DNA of 45,911 nucleotides from Candidatus Poribacteria bacterium (GTDB lineage: Bacteria; Poribacteria; WGA-4E; WGA-3G): positions 1-45,911 of the forward strand of contig JAAXHD010000189.1 in NCBI GenBank assembly GCA_012271015.1. Direction: 5' to 3'. The notes beneath the pieces are model-generated. The model ran no database searches. It was not told the origin of the DNA and worked only from the letters and a program-made list of their open reading frames with translations. This document shows positions 25,432 through 32,858 of this stretch, in pieces (positions within the stretch are counted from its first letter, which is position 1; every line of letters begins with the position of its first letter). The position numbers and the translations under genes are program-made.

Positions 25432-26049
25432 CTATTCTTCGGGAATCTCTCCAAAAGTATGAGCGGGTTCGATGAGGTATTTCACCTGTTTTCCGAACCT
25501 CCCATCGGTGTAATCAATTGCGCGAATTTTCCAGTCCGTACCGTCCTTTTTCAGTGCAGAAATCAGGTCGCCCTTCTGATTCCCCCAGGTATACGCGCCT
25601 CTCAAGACGGCTTCTTTCCCTCTGCTATCAATAGTGATATAGGTGATGTCAACCACCATTTTCCCGCCGCGGAGTCGGAATATTCCGTCCCATGCTTTGC
25701 TGACAGCCTTCCCGCCTTCGTTTTTTTCAAAGGTCCCCGCCCAGAAAGTCCAAGCGGTAAAAATGTCCTTACTCTCGCCGGGTAGCCACACGTCCGTTAG
25801 CGCGTCAACATCTTGGTCGCCATGGGCAACCGCGTATTCGGCATAAAGGTCCCGAATCGCCTGCTCCTCAGCAGCAAAGTCAATATCTCTACCAACAACG
25901 ACATCGGGTTGTGTTGATTCAGTAGATGTTGTTGCCGACTGGGTTGGCTTATCGGGTGCTTCTGTTTCATCATCAGTGTCACCGCCGCAAGCTATCAATC
26001 CGGCGGTAAGCAAAACGAAGATGAAATAATAAATCGCTTTCGGTTTCAT
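25432..26049 (-). CDS. Lipoprotein with NTF2/SnoaL-like domain
   Basis: A 205-residue protein with a lipobox (GLIAC, Cys at about 21), so it should be lipid-anchored. A Thr/Ser/Asp-rich linker (about 23-55) leads to an NTF2-like domain (about 58-185), as in DUF4440/SnoaL proteins: EEQAIRDLYAEYAVAHGDQDVDALTDVW, then GGKMVVDITYI and DWKIRAIDYTDGRF. ATG 26049 has GAGG upstream and is preceded by a promoter. It heads an operon with folB and the phosphodiester glycosidase. The domain often binds small ligands or acts as an accessory module; the function here is unknown. Confidence 0.86.
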   Translation of the reverse strand: MKPKAIYYFIFVLLTAGLIACGGDTDDETEAPDKPTQSATTSTESTQPDVVVGRDIDFAAEEQAIRDLYAEYAVAHGDQDVDALTDVWLPGESKDIFTAWTFWAGTFEKNEGGKAVSKAWDGIFRLRGGKMVVDITYITIDSRGKEAVLRGAYTWGNQKGDLISALKKDGTDWKIRAIDYTDGRFGKQVKYLIEPAHTFGEIPEE

Positions 26050-26106
26050 ACTGCCTCTCTCCTCTGTTGAAGGTGATAGATAAATCACGTTCACACAATT
26101 TGTTTT

Positions 26107-26135
26107 ATTGTATCACATCGTCCGATAAAAATCAA
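26107..26135 (-). promoter_or_regulatory. Promoter of the lipoprotein-folB-glycosidase operon
   Basis: On the minus strand TTGATT (26135-26130) and TACAAT (26112-26107) are separated by 17 bases. Confidence 0.5.
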
Positions 26136-26156
26136 CACAATTTTAATAGCCATCAG

Positions 26157-26356
26157 CCGTCAGTCATCAGCTGTCAGCAATTAGCCCATCAGTATTTAGA
26201 AAGATCGCGGTTAGAAACCCCTCTCAGAATAAGAAATCGCGACCCAAAGATCGCTCCTACAGCCGTCAGTCATCAGCCGTCAGCAATTAGCCAGAAAGAT
26301 CGCGGTTAGAAACCCCTCCACAATAAGAAACCGCGACCCAGAGGTCGCGTCTACAA
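26157..26356. repeat. Imperfect tandem duplication of a composite repeat
   Basis: Unit 1 (26157-26262) and unit 2 (26263-26356) each contain a CCGTCAGTCATCAG heptamer tract, AAGATCGCGGTTAGAAACCC and a REP-like palindrome (26232-26262 and 26330-26355). Unit 1 has a short extra segment. Confidence 0.75.
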
Positions 26357-26381
26357 AAACGGTTTTCATCAGTTTAAAAGA

Positions 26382-26410
26382 TTGCTTTGTAACCGATTTT
26401 GTGCTATACT
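26382..26410 (+). promoter_or_regulatory. Promoter of moaD-moaE
   Basis: TTGCTT (26382-26387) and TATACT (26405-26410) are separated by 17 bases, with a TGC extended -10 element. The start codon is at 26467. Confidence 0.48.
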
Positions 26411-26466
26411 TTTGAGTGTCATCGACAAGTTGTTAACCTCCAAAACTCCGTGGAAAAGGAATTTTT

Positions 26467-26721
26467 ATGAACGTCACAGTTAAATATTTTGCCGTATGTC
26501 ATGAAATGTTAGATAGATCCGAGGAAGAGATGGAACTTCCGGACGGTGCTACGATAAAAACGATTTTAGAACGTCTTGAGGAAGAATGGCCCGAAATCGC
26601 TGAGTTCTACGAAGTGATGCAGATGTCTGTCAATTGGGAATATGCCACGGAACACACTGAACTCGCAGAAGGGGACGAGGTTGCCCTGATTCCGCCAGTG
26701 ACGGGAGGCAACAATGTTTAA
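26467..26721 (+). CDS. moaD: MoaD, molybdopterin synthase sulfur carrier, with C-terminal extension
   Basis: An 84-residue ubiquitin-like sulfur carrier. In molybdopterin synthase its C-terminal Gly-Gly is thiocarboxylated and donates sulfur inside MoaE. The ubiquitin-fold pattern is clear (NVTVKYFAV, a central helix and EVALIPPVTGG). However, Gly80-Gly81 are not terminal: three more residues (NNV) follow because the frame continues 8 bases into moaE. Canonical MoaD ends exactly at GG. Either the tail is trimmed, as known for some ThiS/MoaD-like carriers cut by JAMM proteases, or this is a carrier with altered function, or there is a base error. GGAA is near the start. Confidence 0.92.
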   Translation: MNVTVKYFAVCHEMLDRSEEEMELPDGATIKTILERLEEEWPEIAEFYEVMQMSVNWEYATEHTELAEGDEVALIPPVTGGNNV

Positions 26722-27175
26722 GATAACTTCAGAAGTTATCACAGGCGAGGAAGTGCGTGAAGCCGTCGAGGGTCCAGATGCAGGCGCGGTCGTGCTGTTC
26801 TTCGGCACAGTTCGCAATAATACTGACGGCAGGCCGGTAGAATGCCTCGAATATGAAGCGTACCCGCCGATGGCGGAGAAGAAAATGGCAGAAATCGCGC
26901 AAGAGATTTCAGACAAGTGGGGTCTCGACCGCGTTGCAATGGTTCATCGTGTGGGGAAATTGGAAATTGGCGAGGTAAGCGTAGCAGTAGCGGTGGCATC
27001 ACCGCATCGCAAAGACGGGTTTGAAGCGTGTAAATACGCGATGGATCGTCTGAAACAGATTGTGCCTATCTGGAAGCGAGAAGTGTGGGCAGATGGTGAA
27101 GCGGAATGGGTGAAACCGGATGCTGTTTTCTTTGACGCGCCTAAGCCGCACAAAACCGCTTCACAAATTGACTAA
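26714..27175 (+). CDS. moaE: MoaE, molybdopterin synthase catalytic subunit
   Basis: A 153-residue catalytic subunit that converts cyclic pyranopterin monophosphate to molybdopterin with MoaD. Motifs are VLFFGTVRNNTDGR, the LEYEAYPPMA segment, VAMVHRVGKLEIGE, VAVASPHRKDGFEAC and the catalytic Lys in VPIWKREVW. Its ATG overlaps the end of moaD by 8 bases. Its last 35 bases overlap tail-to-tail with the M20 peptidase gene. It would supply cofactor to the Pao enzyme. Confidence 0.95.
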   Translation: MFKITSEVITGEEVREAVEGPDAGAVVLFFGTVRNNTDGRPVECLEYEAYPPMAEKKMAEIAQEISDKWGLDRVAMVHRVGKLEIGEVSVAVAVASPHRKDGFEACKYAMDRLKQIVPIWKREVWADGEAEWVKPDAVFFDAPKPHKTASQID

Positions 27176-28265
27176 AGATTGAGACCCCTTGTGGGAATTG
27201 GTCCAACGCCATCCACTCATCCACTGTATGCGCCTGTAGAATACTGCCGGGTCCGATAATGACGGTCTCCATGTGCTGTGCGAAGACAGCCGCATCGGTG
27301 CCATAGGCGACGGTCTGGGGTTCGGTTTCGCCAGTTATTTCGAGTGCTGCTTGGATAATCTCCGCATCGGGTGGTGTGCGTACCGGTGGGGCATTAATAT
27401 ACAAATCAAATATTAACCCATGCTTTTCTGCTGAATTGCGTGCGCGGTCTATCCACTCCTGTGCATTATCTCCAGGCATTGGACGGTAGTTGATACAACA
27501 CACGCTTAACGGCGAAGTAATATTCCCTGGACACTCGCCATCACTGATCGTGATATTCCAATCCGTAAAAGCCGGTGTGAATTCATCATTGAAATATCGG
27601 GTGTTGCTTGTCAATTCGTGATAAATATCCCGCATTTCTGCGAGAAAGGGAATTAACTTTAGATTCGCGTTGTCCCCTTCGCCTGTACTGCTGTGCGCGG
27701 CACGACCGTGGGCTGTGGCAGTAAAGCGGACAGTCCCTTTGTGGGCATATACCGCATAGAGTTCCGTCGGTTCACCGACAACCCCATACTTCGGGAAGCC
27801 ATGCTTTTTGAACATCTGTGACTTTTCGGCAACTGCAATTGCCCCAAGGTAGCCCACCTCTTCATCGGCGGTGATTACGACATAGAGCGGTGCCTTTAAA
27901 TCCGATGCCGAATAGTGTGACGCGACCTCAATCATACACGCGACACTGCCCTTCATATCACAACTGCCTCTGCCGTACATCTTCTCATCGGCAATCCGTG
28001 CCTCAAACGGATCCATCGACCAACCGATAGCCGGCACAGTATCTATATGTCCGAGCAGCGCAAGTCCGCGTTCACCGTTCAGCGGTCCTTTACGACCAAT
28101 GAGATTCACCTTCAGGACACCTGCTGGGTCTTTGTATTCAACCCGTTCGACTTCACAATCAATGGATTCTAACGTCTCGGTGAGAAAATCCATGACCTCA
28201 ACATTGCTGAGAGGGCTTACTGTATTATACCCAATGAGGGTTTTGGTCAATTCTTTTGCATCCAT
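27141..28265 (-). CDS. M20 family metallopeptidase, ArgE/DapE type (acetylornithine deacetylase-like)
   Basis: A 374-residue zinc hydrolase that deacylates N-acylated amino acids. The first metal His lies in LLGHIDTVPA, the bridging Asp and neighbours in YGRGSCDMKGSVA, the catalytic Glu pair in TADEEVG, and a further ligand in VVGEPT. The C-terminal His is in LQAHTVDEW. The domain order (catalytic, dimerisation lid with GRAAHSS, catalytic) is complete. The family resembles ArgE more than DapE, but arginine genes are not nearby. No good Shine-Dalgarno precedes ATG 28265. It is convergent with moaE. Confidence 0.9.
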   Translation of the reverse strand: MDAKELTKTLIGYNTVSPLSNVEVMDFLTETLESIDCEVERVEYKDPAGVLKVNLIGRKGPLNGERGLALLGHIDTVPAIGWSMDPFEARIADEKMYGRGSCDMKGSVACMIEVASHYSASDLKAPLYVVITADEEVGYLGAIAVAEKSQMFKKHGFPKYGVVGEPTELYAVYAHKGTVRFTATAHGRAAHSSTGEGDNANLKLIPFLAEMRDIYHELTSNTRYFNDEFTPAFTDWNITISDGECPGNITSPLSVCCINYRPMPGDNAQEWIDRARNSAEKHGLIFDLYINAPPVRTPPDAEIIQAALEITGETEPQTVAYGTDAAVFAQHMETVIIGPGSILQAHTVDEWMALDQFPQGVSIFSQFVKRFCAA

Positions 28266-28342
28266 AGTCAGTAATTTTACAAAAAGCGGTGAAGTTTGTC
28301 AATGAATTTTTTGGAGAAGATCGCAGCAACTTAAAGTTGGAA

Positions 28343-28369
28343 AATCGCGAGCACAGCTCGCTCCTACAG
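28343..28369. repeat. REP-like palindrome (CGCGAGCACAGCTCGCTCCTACA)
   Basis: CGCGAGC-ACA-GCTCGC plus TCCTACAG tail, close to the 3' end of rsmE. Confidence 0.62.
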
Positions 28370-29101
28370 TTGGTATTCATAAGCGGCGACGGCGAGGGCT
28401 ACAATTGCGGCAGTTTCCGTACGGAGGATGTTTCTCCCAAGTGTCGCAAGTGTACATCCGCTTTCAATAGCACTGGTGACCTCTTGATCGGAAAATCCGC
28501 CTTCTGGTCCGACAAAGAGCGCGACAGAATCCGGGCGCGATTCCCCGCGTAAAACCCTCTGGATATGTTGGACATGCGATTCCTCATCGCGATGTGGACT
28601 GAGGAGCAGGCAGAGTGAAAATTTATCGAGTTGTGCGAGAGCGGCATTAAACTCCTGCGCATTGCACAATTCAGGCAACCACGCGCGTTCGGACTGCTTC
28701 GTAGCAGAGATAAGCATACGGTGCCAACGCTCATATCGGTTTTGGCTCGGTTTCTGCAAGGCGTATTCTGAATGCAGTGGTACAATCTGTGTAACACCGA
28801 GTTCCGTCGTTTTTTGGAGAATCAACTCCATCTTATCGCTCTTGGGGAGTCCTTGAAAGAGCGTGAGTTTCGGTGAAACAATCGCGTGAAATTCGTGGCT
28901 GAGGATTCGTGCTTCGCTTGAAATCCGAGCATCGTCTGTTTCAAGAATTTGTGCTGTATACACATTCCCTTTCCCATCGATAATTCGGACAGTCTCACCC
29001 GGTTTTGTGCGAAGGACGTTGCGCAAGTGATGATGCTCCGAACCCGTAATCGTAGCAATATTATTGGAGATCTGAGAAGGAGAAACATAGAAAGTGTGCA
29101 T
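28364..29101 (-). CDS. rsmE: 16S rRNA (uracil1498-N3)-methyltransferase
   Basis: A 245-residue SPOUT-class methyltransferase that modifies U1498 of 16S rRNA. An N-terminal PUA-like part (residues 1-70) contains HHLRNVLR. The knotted SAM-binding domain shows LFQGLPKSDKMELILQKTTELGV, LFVGPEGGFSDQEV and the family end LGRNILRTETAAIVALA. The length is normal. The gene probably follows rpe in the same direction, 90 bases apart. ATG 29101 has only a distant AAGGA. Confidence 0.94.
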   Translation of the reverse strand: MHTFYVSPSQISNNIATITGSEHHHLRNVLRTKPGETVRIIDGKGNVYTAQILETDDARISSEARILSHEFHAIVSPKLTLFQGLPKSDKMELILQKTTELGVTQIVPLHSEYALQKPSQNRYERWHRMLISATKQSERAWLPELCNAQEFNAALAQLDKFSLCLLLSPHRDEESHVQHIQRVLRGESRPDSVALFVGPEGGFSDQEVTSAIESGCTLATLGRNILRTETAAIVALAVAAYEYQL

Positions 29102-29193
29102 CTTTTACTTTTAAATTTTCCTTGCGGTTCGGTGAAGTGAGTTGGTATCGTCAAGTCCCTTTCCGTTGAACCGTCCCGGCGCGTTGCTTGGGC

Positions 29194-29868
29194 CTACACA
29201 TTTTCGTCATAGGTTGCAGGGGTGCGCAACTTTTGAATAATCGCCTCCGGCTGCTGACTGCGAAAGATAGCGGTACCTGCAACGAGAATCGTTGCCCCAC
29301 ACTGAATTGTGAGGGGTGCGATCTCTGTAGTTACACCACCATCAACGGAGATGTCAGGAGGCTGTGTCATTTCCTGAACTCTATGATGTAGTGTCTCTAT
29401 TTTTTCGAGTGTATTCCGTTGAAAAGACTGACCTCCGAACCCAGGTTCAACACTCATTGGTAGGACTAAATCAATTTTTGAGAGGTAAGGTGTAACGGAT
29501 GAGACGGGTGTCTTCGGACAAAATGCTAACCCCGGCTTAAGCCCGTGTGCTCTGATGGCTGAAATTACTTCATCGGGTTTATCCGCACTTTCGATATGGA
29601 AGGTAATCAAATCTGCTCCTGCTGCTGCAAGGGCGTCGATATAGCGAAGTGGGTGCGTCACCATAATGTGGACATCAAAAGGGACATCGGTGATCTCGCG
29701 AACAGCAGCGATAAAGGGTGGACTGATAGCGAAGTTTGACACAAAGTCGCCGTCCATCACATCAAAGTGGAGCAGGTCGGCTCCAGCTGCGACGATCCGT
29801 TTCACCTCTTCGCCAAGACGACTGAAATCTGCCGCGAGTAATGAGGGCGCGATTTTAGGCGTAGGAAT
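29194..29868 (-). CDS. rpe: Ribulose-phosphate 3-epimerase with a probable ATT start codon
   Basis: Interconverts ribulose- and xylulose-5-phosphate in the pentose phosphate pathway. The conserved N-terminus (PTPKIAPSLLAADFSRLGEE) is encoded in frame upstream of the first GTG (29805), so the gene must begin earlier. Between the in-frame TAA at 29881-29883 and that N-terminus there is no ATG, GTG or TTG. An AAAGGAG site lies at a suitable distance from ATT at 29868, with ATA at 29874 as alternative. The 224-residue product matches the E. coli length. Other motifs are HFDVMDGDFVSNF, HIMVTHPLRYID, SVEPGFGGQ and SVDGGV. It is 23 bases after the PASTA gene. Confidence 0.9.
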   Translation of the reverse strand: MPTPKIAPSLLAADFSRLGEEVKRIVAAGADLLHFDVMDGDFVSNFAISPPFIAAVREITDVPFDVHIMVTHPLRYIDALAAAGADLITFHIESADKPDEVISAIRAHGLKPGLAFCPKTPVSSVTPYLSKIDLVLPMSVEPGFGGQSFQRNTLEKIETLHHRVQEMTQPPDISVDGGVTTEIAPLTIQCGATILVAGTAIFRSQQPEAIIQKLRTPATYDENV

Positions 29869-29891
29869 TTGTATTCTCCTTTAGTTGAGTC

Positions 29892-30869
29892 CTATCTATA
29901 AACCACTTCAGGCAACTTTTCACCATTTTCGTAGACGATCACCCGCGCTTTGCCAAAAACCCGTGTCCCCTTCTGCTCCAAATCAATCACGGTGCCGGGT
30001 GCATAGCGTTGATCCACCTCCGTACGTTCACTGTAGTCATCAATTATAACAATCCTGACGTGCCGTGAAAGTTTCCCTTCTTCACTAACCGTATGCGTGA
30101 AAGTTAAAGGTCTGCTGATATTTTCAGTAGTCCCCTGCACGCCACTGATTTCGAGTAGGAGGCGGTCTCCGGTTCTCACCATCACGCCGCCTGCGGGTTC
30201 GTGAGTGATAATTGCCCCTTGAGGGATTTTAGGGTGTGAACTATATTCAGCCTCAACCTTTAGTCCCACCGATTCCAGGGCAGCAAGCACATCGGCAGCG
30301 AGTTGACCTTGAAAATTCGGAAGTTGTACGACTTGTGGTCTGGGTCCGTGGCTCACTAAAAGATTTACAGGGCTACCGCGGCGTTGTCCTCCGCCTTCTG
30401 GCGGTGATTGCGCAATGACAGTATTCTGCAGATAATCTTCGGAATGAACGAAGGCGACTCGGTTCGGACGAAAACCCGCGGTTGTGAGCGATTCAAAAGC
30501 GGTGTCCCGCGATTTTCCAATGACGGAGGGAACAGGAACTAATTCAGCCCCTATGCTAACTGTGATTTCAACGGGTTGATACGATTTTATTCTAAAGTTC
30601 GCCTCTGGATTTTGTGAGACGATCTCACCTTTAGGCGCATCGCTACTCGCTTCTTGAATGGTTTTTGCAGGCTGCAACCCTGCCTCCCCAAGAATCCGCA
30701 CGGCTTCATAGTAACTTTCACCAGTAATGTTGGGAACAAGCACTTCCTCGGTTCTGACCCAACCCGGAATCACAACGAAAATGGCTAACGCTCCGACGAT
30801 ACCCAGGCAAATCAAGAGATAGAGAAAAACCTTGAATGATGCAAATAGGGTATTATTCAGACGGTTCAT
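29892..30869 (-). CDS. Membrane-anchored PASTA domain protein without kinase
   Basis: A 325-residue protein with a short cytoplasmic N-terminus, one transmembrane helix (about 13-34) and three tandem PASTA domains (about 43-107, 110-174 and 179-243), each opening with a VPN/VPS/LPN motif and including the (S/T)xxA...L..AG(F/L) helix. The last 80 residues (a beta-rich region) are not recognised. PASTA domains bind muropeptides and usually sit on PknB kinases or PBPs; this protein has neither. Position between fmt and rpe matches loci where Firmicutes and others keep stp-prkC. AAGG precedes ATG 30869. A cell-wall sensing role is inferred. Confidence 0.88.
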   Translation of the reverse strand: MNRLNNTLFASFKVFLYLLICLGIVGALAIFVVIPGWVRTEEVLVPNITGESYYEAVRILGEAGLQPAKTIQEASSDAPKGEIVSQNPEANFRIKSYQPVEITVSIGAELVPVPSVIGKSRDTAFESLTTAGFRPNRVAFVHSEDYLQNTVIAQSPPEGGGQRRGSPVNLLVSHGPRPQVVQLPNFQGQLAADVLAALESVGLKVEAEYSSHPKIPQGAIITHEPAGGVMVRTGDRLLLEISGVQGTTENISRPLTFTHTVSEEGKLSRHVRIVIIDDYSERTEVDQRYAPGTVIDLEQKGTRVFGKARVIVYENGEKLPEVVYR

Positions 30870-31199
30870 ATTTTAATTTTACCTTGCGGATTTTTAATTA
30901 TTCCTTACGGTTAAACAAGGGGGATATTATCTCCAGCGTTCGTCTCTCAAATCTTAAAGAAATTGAGGAAACACCCTATCAAAAACCCCCGATGGGGCTT
31001 AGACCTTGCGGGATAGGGCGGTTCTACACACATTTCGCCCCGGAACCAACGGTATGAATGCCTTATGGCATTCCCCGGGGGCTGCGTTTTTGGACACCTG
31101 CCTGTCTTTTTTTTACTGTGAGGTGCCTGTCGCAACCTCCCAGAAAAACTGGGCCATCCTTGAGAACTCACCTCACACGCAACTCGAATCGTCCAAACT
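30870..31199. other. Intergenic interval occupied by mobile element family 2, copy A
   Basis: About 250 of these 330 bases are the repeat at 30957-31205. The frames crossing it are repeat artefacts. Confidence 0.7.
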
Positions 31200-31205
31200 T
31201 TAGTA
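30957..31205. mobile_element. MITE-like element, family 2, copy A (left end missing)
   Basis: Homologous to copy B over most of its length: AAGAAATTGAGGAAACACCC, TTTCGCCCCGGAA, GGTATGAATGCCTTATGGCA, GTGAGGTGCCTGTCGCAACC and the right inverted end GTCCAAACTTTAGTA. The left end seen in copies B and C (ACTAAGC-GGACAATTTTTA) is absent. The right end overlaps the last two codons of fmt. Confidence 0.75.
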
Positions 31206-32141
31206 ATAATTAAAAAACTCGCCTGTTTGTAATTGATAACCGTTAATAAAATCGTGCGCTTCCATAGATTTTTTGGTCGCGGGTTGGATCTCCAACAATT
31301 GGAGTGTCCCTTCTGCTGTGGCAACGAGGAGTTTTTGTCTTTCAGCGATTTCAAGGGTTCCCGGTTGTCCAGCGAGTTCTTGTGGAAGTGGTTGACCACG
31401 AACAATTTTCAGCCGAAGTTTCTCCCGGAAGAAAGTATAAGCACCGGGCCAGATAGCTGTACCCCTGACTAAATTGTGAATCGCCGTCGCTGGTTGATTC
31501 CAATCAATTTGCCCGATTTCCTTCGTCAGTCGCGGGGCATGTGTCGCTTCTGCGTCGTTCTGTGGAACTGCCGATGGTGGTTCTCCACTCGGCATATTGG
31601 ACAAACATCGGACCAGTTGATTTGCCCCGAGCTGCGCCAACTGTTCCGTCAATGTGAAAGCAGTATCGTCATCGTGGATTGGGACTCGGTCTGTAGAGAT
31701 AATATCGCCTGTATCCTCGCCTGCATCCAGTAACATAAGCGTTACACCTGTCTCAGTTTCGCCATTAATGAGTGCCCACTGAATTGGGGCGGCACCGCGA
31801 TACTTTGGAAGCAGAGAGGGGTGCAAATTGACAGTGCCGCAAGGCGGGATATCCAAAACGGTTTGAGGAAGGATCTGACCAAAGGCAGCAACAACGATTA
31901 CATCCGGGGCGAGATGTCTAAGGGTTCGCACAAAATCCGGTTTTCTCACCTTCTCTGGTTGATAGACCGGTATAGCATGTTTTGTAGCAACTGCTTTGAC
32001 AGGTGGTGGACTGAGTCGTTTCCCGCGTCCGCTGGGTCGATCGGGTTGTGTGACGACACCGATGAGTTCAAATTTGTGGGAGATGAGTCCTTTGAGTGCT
32101 GGAACGGCAAACTCACTGGTCCCCATAAAGACAACACGCAT
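31200..32141 (-). CDS. fmt: Methionyl-tRNA formyltransferase
   Basis: A 313-residue enzyme that formylates initiator Met-tRNA. Motifs are VVFMGTSEFAVPAL at the start, QPDRPSGRGK, the catalytic NLHPSLLPKYRGAAPIQWA (Asn and His) and GVTLMLLDAGEDTGDI (catalytic Asp). A C-terminal OB-like domain runs from about 205. Length is normal. The final Tyr codon and the TAA stop (31205-31200) fall inside the inverted end of the family 2 mobile element, so the C-terminus has been reset by the insertion. A GAG is near ATG 32141. def, the usual partner, is not adjacent. Confidence 0.96.
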   Translation of the reverse strand: MRVVFMGTSEFAVPALKGLISHKFELIGVVTQPDRPSGRGKRLSPPPVKAVATKHAIPVYQPEKVRKPDFVRTLRHLAPDVIVVAAFGQILPQTVLDIPPCGTVNLHPSLLPKYRGAAPIQWALINGETETGVTLMLLDAGEDTGDIISTDRVPIHDDDTAFTLTEQLAQLGANQLVRCLSNMPSGEPPSAVPQNDAEATHAPRLTKEIGQIDWNQPATAIHNLVRGTAIWPGAYTFFREKLRLKIVRGQPLPQELAGQPGTLEIAERQKLLVATAEGTLQLLEIQPATKKSMEAHDFINGYQLQTGEFFNYY

Positions 32142-32164
32142 TTTTTTTCTCGTTATCAGGAGTC

Positions 32165-32226
32165 AGTTAAGAGATGGTTTGGTTAAATCAAATACTGCTT
32201 TAACCGAGAACCGAGAACTGACAACT
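32165..32226. repeat. Degenerate heptamer repeat tract
   Basis: GTCAGTTAAGAG at the left and ACCGAGAACCGAGAACTGAC at the right, in the short gap between fmt and the next gene. Confidence 0.5.
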
Positions 32227-32227
32227 A

Positions 32228-32794
32228 TTAGAAACGAATTTGAATGAGCGGCAAAGCGAAACCGACAGATTGCTGATTTGTCCACCTATTCAGCCCTTTA
32301 TCCAACGAGTCCTGTAGCGATCTCTTTCTATATCTTGCTATATCCGGACTGGTTTCGGACAGCCGTGTGAGAGTCTCCCCCACGGGTTCCTCACCCTCAG
32401 GCAGAAGAGGTGCTTCTGGCTCAGGCACACGCGGTGCTGACCGATCAACATGACGAGTATGCAACCAATCCCACACTCCAATAAACACAGACAATGAAAC
32501 AGTCCCGATGCCAACTATGCGATAGTCCCGCGGGGACAATTCAGGCGCAAATTGATTTTCTTGTAACATTCTTACGATACGCACTATTCCGTAGCTATGA
32601 ATAGCGGTAAAGGGTATGGAACTCAAAGTGATAATCTCAAACCGTCGCAAAGCACTTTCACTATATGCTTCTGGTTCCGTATGTCCTGTCTCCGACTCAG
32701 AAGATTCGGACTCAACTTGCGCTTTGGCATGCGGGATCACTAAAGCAAGAAAGAGTAAGTTAAACAAGAATAATCGAACACCCAACTTATACAT
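32228..32794 (-). CDS. Hypothetical exported/membrane protein
   Basis: A 188-residue protein of no recognised family. It has a signal peptide (about 1-25, ending PHAKA-Q), an acidic Ser/Glu-rich stretch (26-45), a hydrophobic segment near 55-72 and a clear one near 92-110 (VGIGTVSLSVFIGVWDWLH), then a Pro/Glu-rich loop and a polar tail ending FALPLIQIRF. The final aromatic residue suggests an outer-membrane-type C-terminal strand, but a single match is weak. GAGGG lies upstream of ATG 32794. It lies between lspA and fmt, perhaps in the same transcript. Confidence 0.72.
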   Translation of the reverse strand: MYKLGVRLFLFNLLFLALVIPHAKAQVESESSESETGHTEPEAYSESALRRFEIITLSSIPFTAIHSYGIVRIVRMLQENQFAPELSPRDYRIVGIGTVSLSVFIGVWDWLHTRHVDRSAPRVPEPEAPLLPEGEEPVGETLTRLSETSPDIARYRKRSLQDSLDKGLNRWTNQQSVGFALPLIQIRF

Positions 32795-32858
32795 TTTTAA
32801 TTATGTCCCTCTCGGTTGTTCTCTCTTGGTTTCAGATAGCCACAAAAGTGGGTAAAAG

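Noticed and set aside
26263-26356. Possible CRISPR-like repeat array
   Set aside because: Only two imperfect units, no spacers of uniform length and no cas genes.
30947-31405. 152-codon minus-strand frame, and its look-alike at 37968-38171, sharing a RLRQAPHSKKKTGR peptide
   Set aside because: Both lie over family 2 copies A and B. The shared peptide follows from DNA repeat identity. There is no ribosome binding site and one overlaps fmt in another frame, so these are repeat artefacts.
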